This document shows positions 33,654-41,511 of a stretch of DNA of 41,511 nucleotides, in pieces. Origin of the DNA: an uncultured Caryophanales bacterium (GTDB taxonomy: Bacteria; Bacillota_I; Bacilli_A; RF39; UBA660). Both the position numbers and the translations under genes were made by a program. Every line of letters starts with the position of its first letter. Position 1 is the stretch's first letter. Below the pieces are notes generated by a model that was not told where the DNA came from, did not search any database, and worked only from the letters and a program-made list of their open reading frames with translations. Location: the NCBI GenBank assembly GCA_946544685.1, contig CAMNML010000007.1, positions 1-41,511 on the forward strand. The letters run 5' to 3'.

Positions 33654-34178
33654 ATGAAAGAAAAAATTAAAATGCTAAAAGAAATAGAAAGAGAAAACTA
33701 TATAAGAAGAGTAAAAGAGGATAAAGAATCATTAATATCACTAATATCAGATGTGCTAATGATAGACAAAAAATATGTAAAAAAACATATAACAACTATA
33801 GAAGAATCACCATATGACTTAATAACAACAGTAACCGCAAACTATATAAAAATTAAAACATCAAAATACAATAAAATAATAAAAAATCTAGATGAAAGTA
33901 CAATATTCTATAAAAAAACATATAATGAAGAAAAAGGATATTATAAAATAAAAATAGATATCAATAAAATATATGATGAATACTTTGAAATGGTATTAGA
34001 AAGGGAATTAAATGAGATGAGTAAAGACTTTAAAGAAAAATCCAAAGATGAACTATTAGACTTATGCACAGTGTTCTCATTAATGAGTAGAATACCAAAA
34101 GACGAATTAAAAAATAATATACAAATAATAAAGGAAAATGATAAAGTAACTCGAATACGAATCGCTATTCCATGCTAA
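33654..34178 (+). CDS. Uncharacterised 174-residue protein
   Basis: I do not recognise this family. ATG 33654 is preceded by AGAAGGA. The protein is Lys/Glu-rich, with an N-terminal helical region (MLKEIERENYIRRVKEDKESLISLISDVLMI), a central part with alternating strands (YYKIKIDINKIYDEYFEMVLEREL) and a C-terminal strand-rich end (DKVTRIRIAIPC). There is no signal peptide or membrane helix. It lies between the second direct repeat and clpC and has its own terminator. I see no promoter of its own; it may have been the original neighbour of gap before the Rpn unit arrived (inference). Confidence 0.7.
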   Translation: MKEKIKMLKEIERENYIRRVKEDKESLISLISDVLMIDKKYVKKHITTIEESPYDLITTVTANYIKIKTSKYNKIIKNLDESTIFYKKTYNEEKGYYKIKIDINKIYDEYFEMVLERELNEMSKDFKEKSKDELLDLCTVFSLMSRIPKDELKNNIQIIKENDKVTRIRIAIPC

Positions 34179-34205
34179 ATAAAGATTTTATATCTTTATT
34201 TTTTT
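34177..34205 (+). terminator. Terminator after the 174-residue gene
   Basis: AAATAAAGAT/ATCTTTATTT, 10-bp stem, then T tract. Confidence 0.85.
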
Positions 34206-34277
34206 GTTTGAATTTGATGATTAAAAAAAATTATTTTAACCCATTATTAGAATAGAATAATAATAGGAGATGATTTT

Positions 34278-36566
34278 ATGTTTGGTAACTTTACAGAAGA
34301 AGCAAGAGGAATAATAGTAAGAGCAAAAAAAGAAATGTATAATTTAAAACACCCATATGTAGGAAGTGAACACTTACTTCTTGCTATACTAAAAGACAAT
34401 AATGATATATCAAAAAAACTAAAAAAATTTGGTATAACATATGATAAATTAAAAGAAGAAATAATAAATATAATAGGAATAGGTTCAAAAGAAACAGAAT
34501 GGTTTTTATATACACCACTTTTAAAAAGGATAATGGAAAATGCAATAATAGACAGTAAAGAAAATAATAATGGAGAAGTAACTATTGAACACCTTTTTAC
34601 AAGCCTTTTAGAAGAAGGAGAAGGTGTCGCAATAAGAATACTGATAGGAATGGATATTGACATAGATAAACTATATGAAGAATTCTCATACAAATTTGTG
34701 AATGTTTCTAAAAAAAATAGATCACTATTACTAGAAGAAATTGGGATAGACTTAACAAAAAAAGCCAAAAACAAAGAACTAGATCCAGTAATAGGTAGAG
34801 AAGAAGAAATAAAAAGAATAGAAGAAATACTATGTAGAAGAACAAAAAACAATCCACTATTAATTGGACCAGCAGGAGTAGGAAAAACTGCTCTAGTAGA
34901 AGAATTAAGTAGAATGATAATAAATGAAGAAGTTCCATTTAATTTAAAAAATAAAAAAATAATAAACCTAGATATGGCATCACTAGTAGCAGGAACAAAA
35001 TATAGAGGAGAATTTGAAGATAGAGTAAGAAAACTATTAAAAGAAGCAGAAGAAAATGATGAAATAATACTATTTATAGATGAAATACATACATTAGTAG
35101 GAGCAGGAGGAGCAGAAGGGGCAATAGACGCATCAAATATATTTAAACCAGCTCTATCAAGAGGAAAACTAAGACTAATAGGCGCAACAACAATAGAAGA
35201 ATATAAAAAATTTATAAAACCAGATAGGGCCCTAGATAGAAGATTTCAAACAGTAAATATTGAAGTACCAGATAAAGAAAAAGTAAAAAATATACTAAAA
35301 AAAATAAAACCAATATATGAAAACTATCATAACGTAATAGTATCAAATGAAATAATAGAACTAATAACGAACCTATCAGAAAAATATGTATACGATAGAT
35401 TCGAACCAGATAAATCAATAGACATATTAGACGAAGTATGTAGTCTAGTAAATCTAAAAGAAAATAATAAACTAAAAAAATACAATAATATTAAAAAAGA
35501 ACTAAAAAAAATAATAGAACAAAAAAAGAACTCAATAATAAACCAAGACTTTGAACAAGCATCAATACTAAAAATGAAAGAAAATAAACTAACAAACGAA
35601 ATAAATATAATGGAATTAAATAATGAAAACAAAAGAAAAAAAGTAACACAACACGATGTTGCAGAAGTAATATATAAAAAAACAAACATACCAGTATATG
35701 AATTACTAGATAAAAAACAAGAAATAATAAAAGAAATAGAAAATAATCTAAGAACAAATATAATTGGACAAAACAAAGTAATAGAACAACTTATAAATAT
35801 AACAAAAAGAATAAAACTAGGATTTAAAGACAATAATTGTTATGGAGTGTTATTCTGTGGACCATCAGGAGTAGGAAAAACAATGACAGCTCAAACATTT
35901 GGAAAAAACTTAGTAGGAAAAAATATAATAAGACTAGACATGTCAGAATACATTGAACCTCATAGCGTAAGTAAACTAATAGGTCCACCTCCAGGATATG
36001 TAGGATACAATGAAGAAAACATACTAGAAGAAATAAAAAATAAACCACACTCAGTACTAATATTAGATGAAATAGAGCGTGCTCATCCAAATATAATAAA
36101 TCTATTCTTTCAAGTACTAGACAATGGAAAAATAAAAGACTCAAAAGGAAACTATGTAAAATTCAATAACATAACAATAATAATGACATCAAACATAGGA
36201 TTTGAAGAAAAGAGTATTGGATTTAGTAAAAATGAAAATAAAATAACATCAAAACTAAAAGAACACTTTAGTATCCCATTTATAAATAGAATAGATAATA
36301 TAATTGTATTTAATGAATTAACAAGACAAGATATAGAACAATTAATAGAAAATAAAATATTTAATATAAAAAGAAAATATCTAAAAGATATCGCGCTAAA
36401 AATAGATGAAAAAGTAATAAATGAAATAATAGAAGAATCTAACTATAAAGAATTTGGAGCAAGAAAAATAGATAAAATAATAAAAGACAAAATAGAAAAT
36501 CAAATAATAGATAAAATAATAGAAAACGAAAAAACAATAGATATAAAGGAACTGTCAAAAATATAA
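34278..36566 (+). CDS. clpC: ATP-dependent Clp protease ATPase ClpC
   Basis: 762 residues. Clp-N repeats (1-140), NBD1 with Walker A GPAGVGKT (197-204) and Walker B LFIDEIHTLVGAGG, a short middle segment with a UVR-like motif (KKNSIINQDFEQASILKMKENKL, two parts) that marks ClpC, then NBD2 with GPSGVGKT and VLILDEIERAH. The ClpP-docking loop is present as IGF (647-649), so it should deliver substrates to ClpP encoded at 29184. The UVR segment is where McsA- or MecA-type adaptors act, but no ctsR, mcsA or mcsB flanks it, unlike in Bacillus. GGAGATG precedes the ATG. Confidence 0.94.
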   Translation: MFGNFTEEARGIIVRAKKEMYNLKHPYVGSEHLLLAILKDNNDISKKLKKFGITYDKLKEEIINIIGIGSKETEWFLYTPLLKRIMENAIIDSKENNNGEVTIEHLFTSLLEEGEGVAIRILIGMDIDIDKLYEEFSYKFVNVSKKNRSLLLEEIGIDLTKKAKNKELDPVIGREEEIKRIEEILCRRTKNNPLLIGPAGVGKTALVEELSRMIINEEVPFNLKNKKIINLDMASLVAGTKYRGEFEDRVRKLLKEAEENDEIILFIDEIHTLVGAGGAEGAIDASNIFKPALSRGKLRLIGATTIEEYKKFIKPDRALDRRFQTVNIEVPDKEKVKNILKKIKPIYENYHNVIVSNEIIELITNLSEKYVYDRFEPDKSIDILDEVCSLVNLKENNKLKKYNNIKKELKKIIEQKKNSIINQDFEQASILKMKENKLTNEINIMELNNENKRKKVTQHDVAEVIYKKTNIPVYELLDKKQEIIKEIENNLRTNIIGQNKVIEQLINITKRIKLGFKDNNCYGVLFCGPSGVGKTMTAQTFGKNLVGKNIIRLDMSEYIEPHSVSKLIGPPPGYVGYNEENILEEIKNKPHSVLILDEIERAHPNIINLFFQVLDNGKIKDSKGNYVKFNNITIIMTSNIGFEEKSIGFSKNENKITSKLKEHFSIPFINRIDNIIVFNELTRQDIEQLIENKIFNIKRKYLKDIALKIDEKVINEIIEESNYKEFGARKIDKIIKDKIENQIIDKIIENEKTIDIKELSKI

Positions 36567-36583
36567 AAATTAAAAATAAAATA

Positions 36584-36612
36584 ATGACAAAATAAAATAT
36601 TATATGTATAAT
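36584..36612 (+). promoter_or_regulatory. Promoter of the YgjV-like gene
   Basis: ATGACA (36584-36589), 17 nt, TATAAT (36607-36612). Confidence 0.75.
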
Positions 36613-36635
36613 TGTTTATTGTAAGGATGTGCGGT

Positions 36636-37139
36636 ATGACAACAACAATTTATTATATAGTATCAATACTATCAATATTTTTATATGTAATGAGCGTACA
36701 ATTTAAGAAAAAAGAAAATATATTAATAACTCAAATAGGGGCATCTATGTGCTACTTAATTGTATATGTAATAAAAGGTGCATACTCAGGAGTATCAATT
36801 GAAATACTTGAACAACTAAAAAATCTTGTGTTTATAAAAATAGAAAAGAATAATAAAAAAATACCTATATATGTATTAATAATATTTATATCACTATTAA
36901 TAGGAGTATCAATATACTTCTATGATGGAATATTATCTTTATTACCACTTCTAATAAATATCTTATTATTTACATCAACATACTTTAAAAATCCAAAATA
37001 TATAAGGTATACAATGTTAATAGCGGGACTACTTTGGGGAATATATAATATATATGTAGGCGCATATATAATATGTATTGGAAACTTCCTAGAAATACTA
37101 TCAGCTACAATATCAATTATAAGATATAAAAAGAAATAA
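36636..37139 (+). CDS. YgjV-like small polytopic membrane protein
   Basis: 167 residues with about five to six short membrane helices and little else. The order of helices and loops (IYYIVSILSIFLYVMSVQFKKKENIL, YIRYTMLIAGLLWGIYNIYVGAY, GNFLEILSATISIIRYKKK) resembles the YgjV/Imp family of uncharacterised inner-membrane proteins. ATG 36636 has AAGGATG upstream; the frame extends to 36612, overlapping the promoter. No function is known. It is a single gene with its own promoter and terminator. Confidence 0.6.
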   Translation: MTTTIYYIVSILSIFLYVMSVQFKKKENILITQIGASMCYLIVYVIKGAYSGVSIEILEQLKNLVFIKIEKNNKKIPIYVLIIFISLLIGVSIYFYDGILSLLPLLINILLFTSTYFKNPKYIRYTMLIAGLLWGIYNIYVGAYIICIGNFLEILSATISIIRYKKK

Positions 37140-37169
37140 AAATATAGACATAAATCTATATTTTTTTTT
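37139..37169 (+). terminator. Terminator after the YgjV-like gene
   Basis: AAATATAGA/TCTATATTT with CATAAA loop, followed by a long T run. Confidence 0.8.
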
Positions 37170-37220
37170 AAATTATAGATTTTTTAAGAAAAATATGGTA
37201 ATATGATATTGGGTGATTAT

Positions 37221-37766
37221 ATGGATATAATGGATACAATTCAAGAAACATTACAAAATAATAAACATATAAATAAAGACGTAAGCGATGGAATATTTGA
37301 ATTAGTAGTCATTTTCCATAATAGCTTCCCAAATGTAAACTTAGAAAACTTAAATAAAAGATTAAAAACATTAAAAATAGAAAAAACATCAAAATTTGAA
37401 AAAAGTCATATCTCAAACTATAGCTTTACAAAAAATATATTATACTTTAACAGTGATGAAATAAGTAAAGAATATGATGCAAGACATGTTATGATGTTTG
37501 AACTTTTGAACATAATAACTGCTACAGATAAACAAACTGGATTTAATACAGATAATAGATTTCTAGCTTTAAATGTTGGATTAACTGAAATAATAGCTAA
37601 CTTCCTAGTAGGAAATGAAGGAGAAAAACTATTATATCCAGATGAAGCAATAATGACAAATCTAATAAACACAGTAGTAGGATTTGAAAATATGTTATAT
37701 GCATATTTCAATAATGATTCAAAATTTCTATTAAATAAATTAATTGAAGCAGGGGTGAAGATGTAA
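37221..37766 (+). CDS. Unknown protein, possibly a degenerate zincin
   Basis: 181 residues from ATG 37221 with GGGTGA upstream. The middle reads HVMMFELLNIITATDK and then LALNVGLTEIIANFLVG. The spacing resembles the HELxH and NEGLTE motifs of a zincin-type metalloprotease, but the zinc-binding histidines are replaced (FELLN), so if related it should be inactive. This relation is an inference from pattern alone. No signal or membrane helix is visible. Its stop overlaps the next gene's start by one base (TAATG), so the two are a coupled pair. Confidence 0.65.
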   Translation: MDIMDTIQETLQNNKHINKDVSDGIFELVVIFHNSFPNVNLENLNKRLKTLKIEKTSKFEKSHISNYSFTKNILYFNSDEISKEYDARHVMMFELLNIITATDKQTGFNTDNRFLALNVGLTEIIANFLVGNEGEKLLYPDEAIMTNLINTVVGFENMLYAYFNNDSKFLLNKLIEAGVKM

Positions 37767-38086
37767 TGTATGATAATAATCAATTTGAACCTAAAGGATT
37801 TTTAAAAAGTTTAAATGAATTTAATTATTACACAGAAGCAGTTAATACAAATGGTAAAAAAAGTCCACTATATGAATGCTACAATGCATTTATAACTGCA
37901 AGCAAAGATATCCTAACTATGGAACAATTGGACTTCGCAGAATTAAATTTATTATCACCAAAAGGTTTTGATGATGATAACATCAGATCAGAAGATGAAT
38001 ATAACAATACAACAAATAATATAAGAATGATAAAAAATGAAAAAATTCAAATGATTCAAAATGAACAAGGAAGAAGTATCGCATAA
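37766..38086 (+). CDS. Uncharacterised 106-residue partner protein
   Basis: I do not recognise this family. It starts at ATG 37766 overlapping the stop of the preceding gene (TAATG), with GGGGTGAAG upstream. The protein is hydrophilic, Asn/Glu/Tyr-rich and mainly helical, with a conserved-looking patch SPLYECYNAFITASKDIL and a low-complexity tail. No signal peptide or membrane span. Co-translation with the zincin-like protein suggests a joint complex. Confidence 0.65.
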   Translation: MYDNNQFEPKGFLKSLNEFNYYTEAVNTNGKKSPLYECYNAFITASKDILTMEQLDFAELNLLSPKGFDDDNIRSEDEYNNTTNNIRMIKNEKIQMIQNEQGRSIA

Positions 38087-38097
38087 CTTCTTTTTTT
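38071..38097 (+). terminator. Terminator after the 106-residue gene
   Basis: AAGAAGT/ACTTCTT stem with an 8-nt loop and seven T; the stop lies in the loop. Confidence 0.75.
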
Positions 38098-38159
38098 AGT
38101 CAAAAACTGTAAAATTTTATAAAGATTATTCAAAAACATAGATTTAATATTACTATATT

Positions 38160-38168
38160 TGATATACT
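38160..38168 (+). promoter_or_regulatory. Extended -10 promoter of deoD
   Basis: TGA then TATACT (38163-38168), 24 nt before the start codon. Confidence 0.5.
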
Positions 38169-38192
38169 AAAAATATAAAGGAGAATGATAAA

Positions 38193-38891
38193 ATGACACC
38201 ACATATTGAAGCGAGTATGGGGGAAATCGCTAAAACAGTAATAATGCCTGGAGACCCATTAAGAGCAAAACATATCGCAGAAAAATTTTTAAAAGATGCA
38301 AAACTAGTAAATACAGTAAGAAATATGCTTGCTTACACTGGAACTTATGAAGGAAAAGAAGTAACAGTAATGTCTTCAGGAATGGGAATGCCAAGTATTG
38401 GTATATATTCATATGAACTATATAAATTTTATGATGTAGAAAATATAATAAGAGTGGGATCAGCAGGAGCATACACAAAAGATTTAAATCTATATGACAT
38501 AGTACTTGTAAATGGATGCTACTCAGAATCAAGCTTTGCTAAAACACAAAATGGTTGCGAGGATAATATGATGTATGCAAACGATACATTAAACTTCTAC
38601 ATAAAACAAGCAGCAGAAGAAAACAACATTCATATAACTTTAGCGAATGTACATAGTAGTGATGTATTCTATAAAGAAAACGATAACTATGAAGAACTAT
38701 ATAAAAAATATGGATGCATGTGTGTAGAAATGGAATCATTCGCACTTTTCCACAATGCAAAAGTATTAAATAAAAAAGCAGCTTGTATTCTAACAATATC
38801 AGATAATTTAGTAACACAAGAAAAAACAACACCACAAGAAAGACAAAATTCATTTGATAAAATGATTGAACTTGCTTTAAAATCATTATAA
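38193..38891 (+). CDS. deoD: Purine nucleoside phosphorylase, DeoD type
   Basis: 232 residues, family length. Phosphate-binding VIMPGDPLRAKHIAE, the RVGSAGAY strand, the nucleoside-binding VEMESFALF, and catalytic SDN in ILTISDNLVTQE are all present, which defines the hexameric (high-molecular-mass) DeoD type. It splits purine (deoxy)nucleosides with phosphate in salvage. AAAGGAG precedes ATG. Followed 39 nt later by the YmfF-like gene, so they may be co-transcribed. Confidence 0.96.
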   Translation: MTPHIEASMGEIAKTVIMPGDPLRAKHIAEKFLKDAKLVNTVRNMLAYTGTYEGKEVTVMSSGMGMPSIGIYSYELYKFYDVENIIRVGSAGAYTKDLNLYDIVLVNGCYSESSFAKTQNGCEDNMMYANDTLNFYIKQAAEENNIHITLANVHSSDVFYKENDNYEELYKKYGCMCVEMESFALFHNAKVLNKKAACILTISDNLVTQEKTTPQERQNSFDKMIELALKSL

Positions 38892-38930
38892 AAAAGGAAA
38901 AATAAACCATACTAAGAAAGAGGTGATATC

Positions 38931-40202
38931 TTGAAATATACAAAATTTCAAAATGGCGCATACAATATTCATTTTATAAAAACAGATAGATTCAAAACAA
39001 TAAGTACTAGAATAAACTTTAAAAGAAAAACAAACAAAGAAGAAGTAACAAAAAGAAATCTATTAACTAGAGTACTATTTGAATCAAATGAATACTATAA
39101 AACAAGTAGACAAATAGAAATAGAAACAGAAAAACTATATGGATTAATGCTTAGAAGTTCAGCATCAATATCAGGAAACTACTCAATAATGAGTTTTGAA
39201 AGTTCATTCTTAAACGAAGAATATACAGACGATAATATGATAGAAAAATCACTAGAATTTATTCTAGGATTTATACTTAACCCTAATATTGAAAATAAAG
39301 GATTTACAGAAAAAAGCTTTAATCTATGTAAAGAATCACTAAAACAAGAAATAGAATGTATAAAAGAAAATCCAAATAGATATGGAATGCATAGAATGTT
39401 AGAAGAAATGGATGAATCAGCGCCTTACGCAATAAATGCAGACGGATCATTAGAAGCACTAAATAAAATTACAAAAGAAAATCTATATGACTACTATAAA
39501 CAAATAATAAAAAGTGATGTTATAGACATATTCATAATAGGAGACTTTAATGAATCAAAAGTAAAAAATATAATAAATAAAAAATTCAAAATAAACACAT
39601 TAAAAAAACCATCAACATCACACTATGTAAAACATAAAAAAATAAGAATGAGAGCCAAAACATCAAAAGAAAGACAACCATTAGAACAAAGTAAACTATT
39701 TGTAGGATGTAAACTAGATAAACTAACACCATTTGAACAAAAATACGTTATGAACATATACTCATTTATACTAGGTGGAAGTCCTAACTCAAGACTATTC
39801 ATGAATTTAAGAGAAAAGAACTCACTTTGCTATACAGTAAGTAGTACATATCAACCAGTATTTAATCTATTAACAATAAAAGCTGGAATCGATGCATGTA
39901 ACTTTAAAAAGAGTATAGAACTAATAAAAAAAGAAATGAAAAATATTGAAAAAGGATTGTTCGATGAAGACGAAATAAAAGCAGGAATAGTAACATATAA
40001 AAGTACATTCAAAGAAATAGAAGACTCAGCATTCTCAATACTAAATGCATACACCAGTTGCGCATATCTAGACTATGATCCATTAGAAAAAAGAACAAAA
40101 GAAATAGAAAAAGTAAAAAAAGAAGATATAATAAAAGTCGCAAAAAAAATACACGTTGATACAATATTCTTACTAGAAGGTGAAACACATGAAGAAAACT
40201 AA
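38931..40202 (+). CDS. M16-like protein YmfF (YfmF) type, no zinc motif, TTG start
   Basis: 423 residues, TTG start at 38931 with AGGTGAT upstream. It has the two-lobed M16 peptidase fold pattern, with GGSPNSRLFMNLREKNSLCYTVSS in the C-terminal half typical of the family, but no HxxEH motif in the N-terminal half (RVLFESNEYYK at the place where it would be). It therefore matches the inactive subunit of the YmfF/YmfH pair, annotated in Bacilli as associated with 5-aminopentanol modification of EF-P. It overlaps the YmfH-like gene by 14 nt. Confidence 0.88.
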   Translation: MKYTKFQNGAYNIHFIKTDRFKTISTRINFKRKTNKEEVTKRNLLTRVLFESNEYYKTSRQIEIETEKLYGLMLRSSASISGNYSIMSFESSFLNEEYTDDNMIEKSLEFILGFILNPNIENKGFTEKSFNLCKESLKQEIECIKENPNRYGMHRMLEEMDESAPYAINADGSLEALNKITKENLYDYYKQIIKSDVIDIFIIGDFNESKVKNIINKKFKINTLKKPSTSHYVKHKKIRMRAKTSKERQPLEQSKLFVGCKLDKLTPFEQKYVMNIYSFILGGSPNSRLFMNLREKNSLCYTVSSTYQPVFNLLTIKAGIDACNFKKSIELIKKEMKNIEKGLFDEDEIKAGIVTYKSTFKEIEDSAFSILNAYTSCAYLDYDPLEKRTKEIEKVKKEDIIKVAKKIHVDTIFLLEGETHEEN

Positions 40203-41463
40203 TATAGATAAATTAAAACTAGAACTATATCAAGAAAAATTAGATAATGGACTAGAAATATATATAATACCAAAGAATAATTGTAACAATATATATGCGA
40301 CTATATCAACAAAATATGGATCAAACATAGATGAATTTGTACCAATAAAATCAAAAAAAATGAAAAAATTCCCACTAGGAATTGCTCACTTTCTAGAGCA
40401 CAAAATGTTTGAAATGGAAGATGGAACAGATCCATTTGAAATATACTCAAACAATGGAGCAGACGCAAATGCAAATACATCAAACTATAAAACAACATAC
40501 TTGTTCTCTGGTCCACAATATTTCAAAGAAAATCTAAACTATCTACTTGATTATGTTCAAACACCTTATTTCACAGATAAAAATGTAGAAAAAGAAAAAG
40601 GAATAATAATACAAGAAATAAAGATGTATCAAGACGATCCTTATACAGTTTTATACGAAAAAGCAATCTATAATAGTTTTATTAAACATCCTATAAAAAT
40701 GCCAGTAATAGGAGATATAGAAAATGTAAAAAGTATAACAAAAGAAGACTTATATGAATGCTATAATACATTCTATAATCCTGGTAATATGTTTGTTGTA
40801 ATAACAGGAAATGTTGATCCAGAAGAAACAATAGAACTAATAAAACAAAATCAAGAAAAAAAACAATTTGAAAAAGAAGAAGAAATAAAAATTAAAACAT
40901 ACGAAGAACCAGATAAAGTAGATAAAAAATCAGAAATAATAAAAATGGATATAAATCTTCCAAAACTCGCGCTTAGTTACAAAATAAACTATAAAAATAT
41001 GAATCTAAATCTTAGAGATGCACTAGCCTATCTATCAATAATATTTGATATAAATCTAGGTGCAACATCAATAATCAATGAAGAACTAAAAGATGAAAAC
41101 ATAATAACATCAAATATTGACTTTACATTTATGTATACGGATACACATATACTAGTAACAATTTTTGGTGAAACAGATAAGATAGAAAAACTATCATCTA
41201 AACTAGAAAATCAAATAAATAATCTAGAACTAACAGAAGAAGAATTTGATAGAAAAAAACTTAATATCGCAAGTTCATACATATTTATGAGTGATAATAT
41301 ATTCAGTATGAATGAAAAAGTTATGAACAACATTATAAAATATAATGAAATAAAAATAGATGATATAAAATATACAAAAAGACTAGACTATAAAAAGGCA
41401 AAACAAATAATAAAAGATTTAGATTTAAAAAACAAAAGCATAGTTATAATAGAACCAAAATAG
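40189..41463 (+). CDS. M16 metallopeptidase, YmfH (YfmH) type
   Basis: 424 residues from ATG 40189; AGAAGGTGA is upstream, and a GTG three codons earlier lies inside it. It has the inverted zinc motif H67-FLE-H71 (IAHFLEHKMFE), the downstream glutamate in IIIQEIKMYQDDP, and NGADANANTSNYKTTY typical of M16B enzymes. It is the catalytic partner of the preceding inactive subunit, with which it overlaps by 14 nt. EF-P with a modifiable K32 lies at 14484. The biochemical link between this pair and EF-P is from family knowledge, not from this sequence. Confidence 0.92.
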   Translation: MKKTNIDKLKLELYQEKLDNGLEIYIIPKNNCNNIYATISTKYGSNIDEFVPIKSKKMKKFPLGIAHFLEHKMFEMEDGTDPFEIYSNNGADANANTSNYKTTYLFSGPQYFKENLNYLLDYVQTPYFTDKNVEKEKGIIIQEIKMYQDDPYTVLYEKAIYNSFIKHPIKMPVIGDIENVKSITKEDLYECYNTFYNPGNMFVVITGNVDPEETIELIKQNQEKKQFEKEEEIKIKTYEEPDKVDKKSEIIKMDINLPKLALSYKINYKNMNLNLRDALAYLSIIFDINLGATSIINEELKDENIITSNIDFTFMYTDTHILVTIFGETDKIEKLSSKLENQINNLELTEEEFDRKKLNIASSYIFMSDNIFSMNEKVMNNIIKYNEIKIDDIKYTKRLDYKKAKQIIKDLDLKNKSIVIIEPK

Positions 41464-41483
41464 TACTTTTTAGTACTTTTTTT
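41462..41483 (+). terminator. Terminator after the ymfH-like gene
   Basis: AGTACT, TTTT, AGTACT, then seven T. The arms are self-complementary and pair with each other; the stop overlaps the left arm. Confidence 0.75.
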
Positions 41484-41511
41484 GTTTTTCTTAAGGAATT
41501 TTAAAAGTTTT

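Overview
The window is about 41.5 kb of very AT-rich chromosomal DNA (roughly a quarter G+C by eye) from a low-GC member of the Bacilli. Gene content (EzrA, YtxG/YtxH-like pair, nfo next to a DUF2624-like gene, ClpC with a UVR segment, EF-P with a YmfF/YmfH pair, infC-rpmI-rplT) is Firmicutes-like. Peptidoglycan genes and TGA used as a stop (e.g. at 22012-22014) argue against a wall-less, UGA=Trp mollicute. Two alpha/beta-type small acid-soluble spore proteins suggest an endospore former. An uncultured gut lineage of the RF39/Erysipelotrichia type would fit, but that placement is inference.

Layout. 1-3039 (minus): surface-glycan operon of acyltransferase, O-antigen-ligase-like protein and an LCP glycan-transfer protein cut by the window edge. 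3188-3261: tRNA-Cys. 3352-5683: GtrII-like membrane protein, a pseudopilin and a lipoprotein. 5704-8873: MurE-like ligase, EngB, an unknown, TrmB. 8955-10880: lipoprotein, an ISPVYG-motif protein, YtxG-like and YtxH-like. 10961-12099: endonuclease IV converging on a DUF2624-like gene. 12157-14251: class B PBP behind a 22-codon leader ORF. 14295-16548: L33, EF-P, then the attenuated infC-rpmI-rplT operon, where infC starts at AUA and L20 carries an extra C-terminal domain. 16588-17988 (minus): FAD oxidoreductase.

18147-22916 is the most unusual region. A 755-residue protein with fifteen near-perfect 12-residue NNWCNSKNTTTQ repeats and a predicted papain-like cysteine-peptidase C-terminus is followed by an unknown 211-residue protein and two tandemly duplicated family-2 glycosyltransferases, in one apparent operon. 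I propose it is a modified, self-processing or secreted repeat-protein system, possibly on the spore or cell surface.

23018-41463: trigger factor, EzrA, a pilin-like beta-helix protein, ThiI, two SASPs with sigma-G-like promoters, ClpP (minus), a TGS-nucleoside kinase fusion with gap, an Rpn-family nuclease gene bracketed by 90-bp perfect direct repeats, an unknown, ClpC, a YgjV-like membrane protein, a degenerate zincin-like protein with a partner, DeoD, and the M16-like YmfF/YmfH pair. Most transcription units have clear sigma-A promoters, often with an extended -10, and end in short hairpin-plus-T terminators that frequently include the stop codon. No gene-free stretch exceeds 300 bases.
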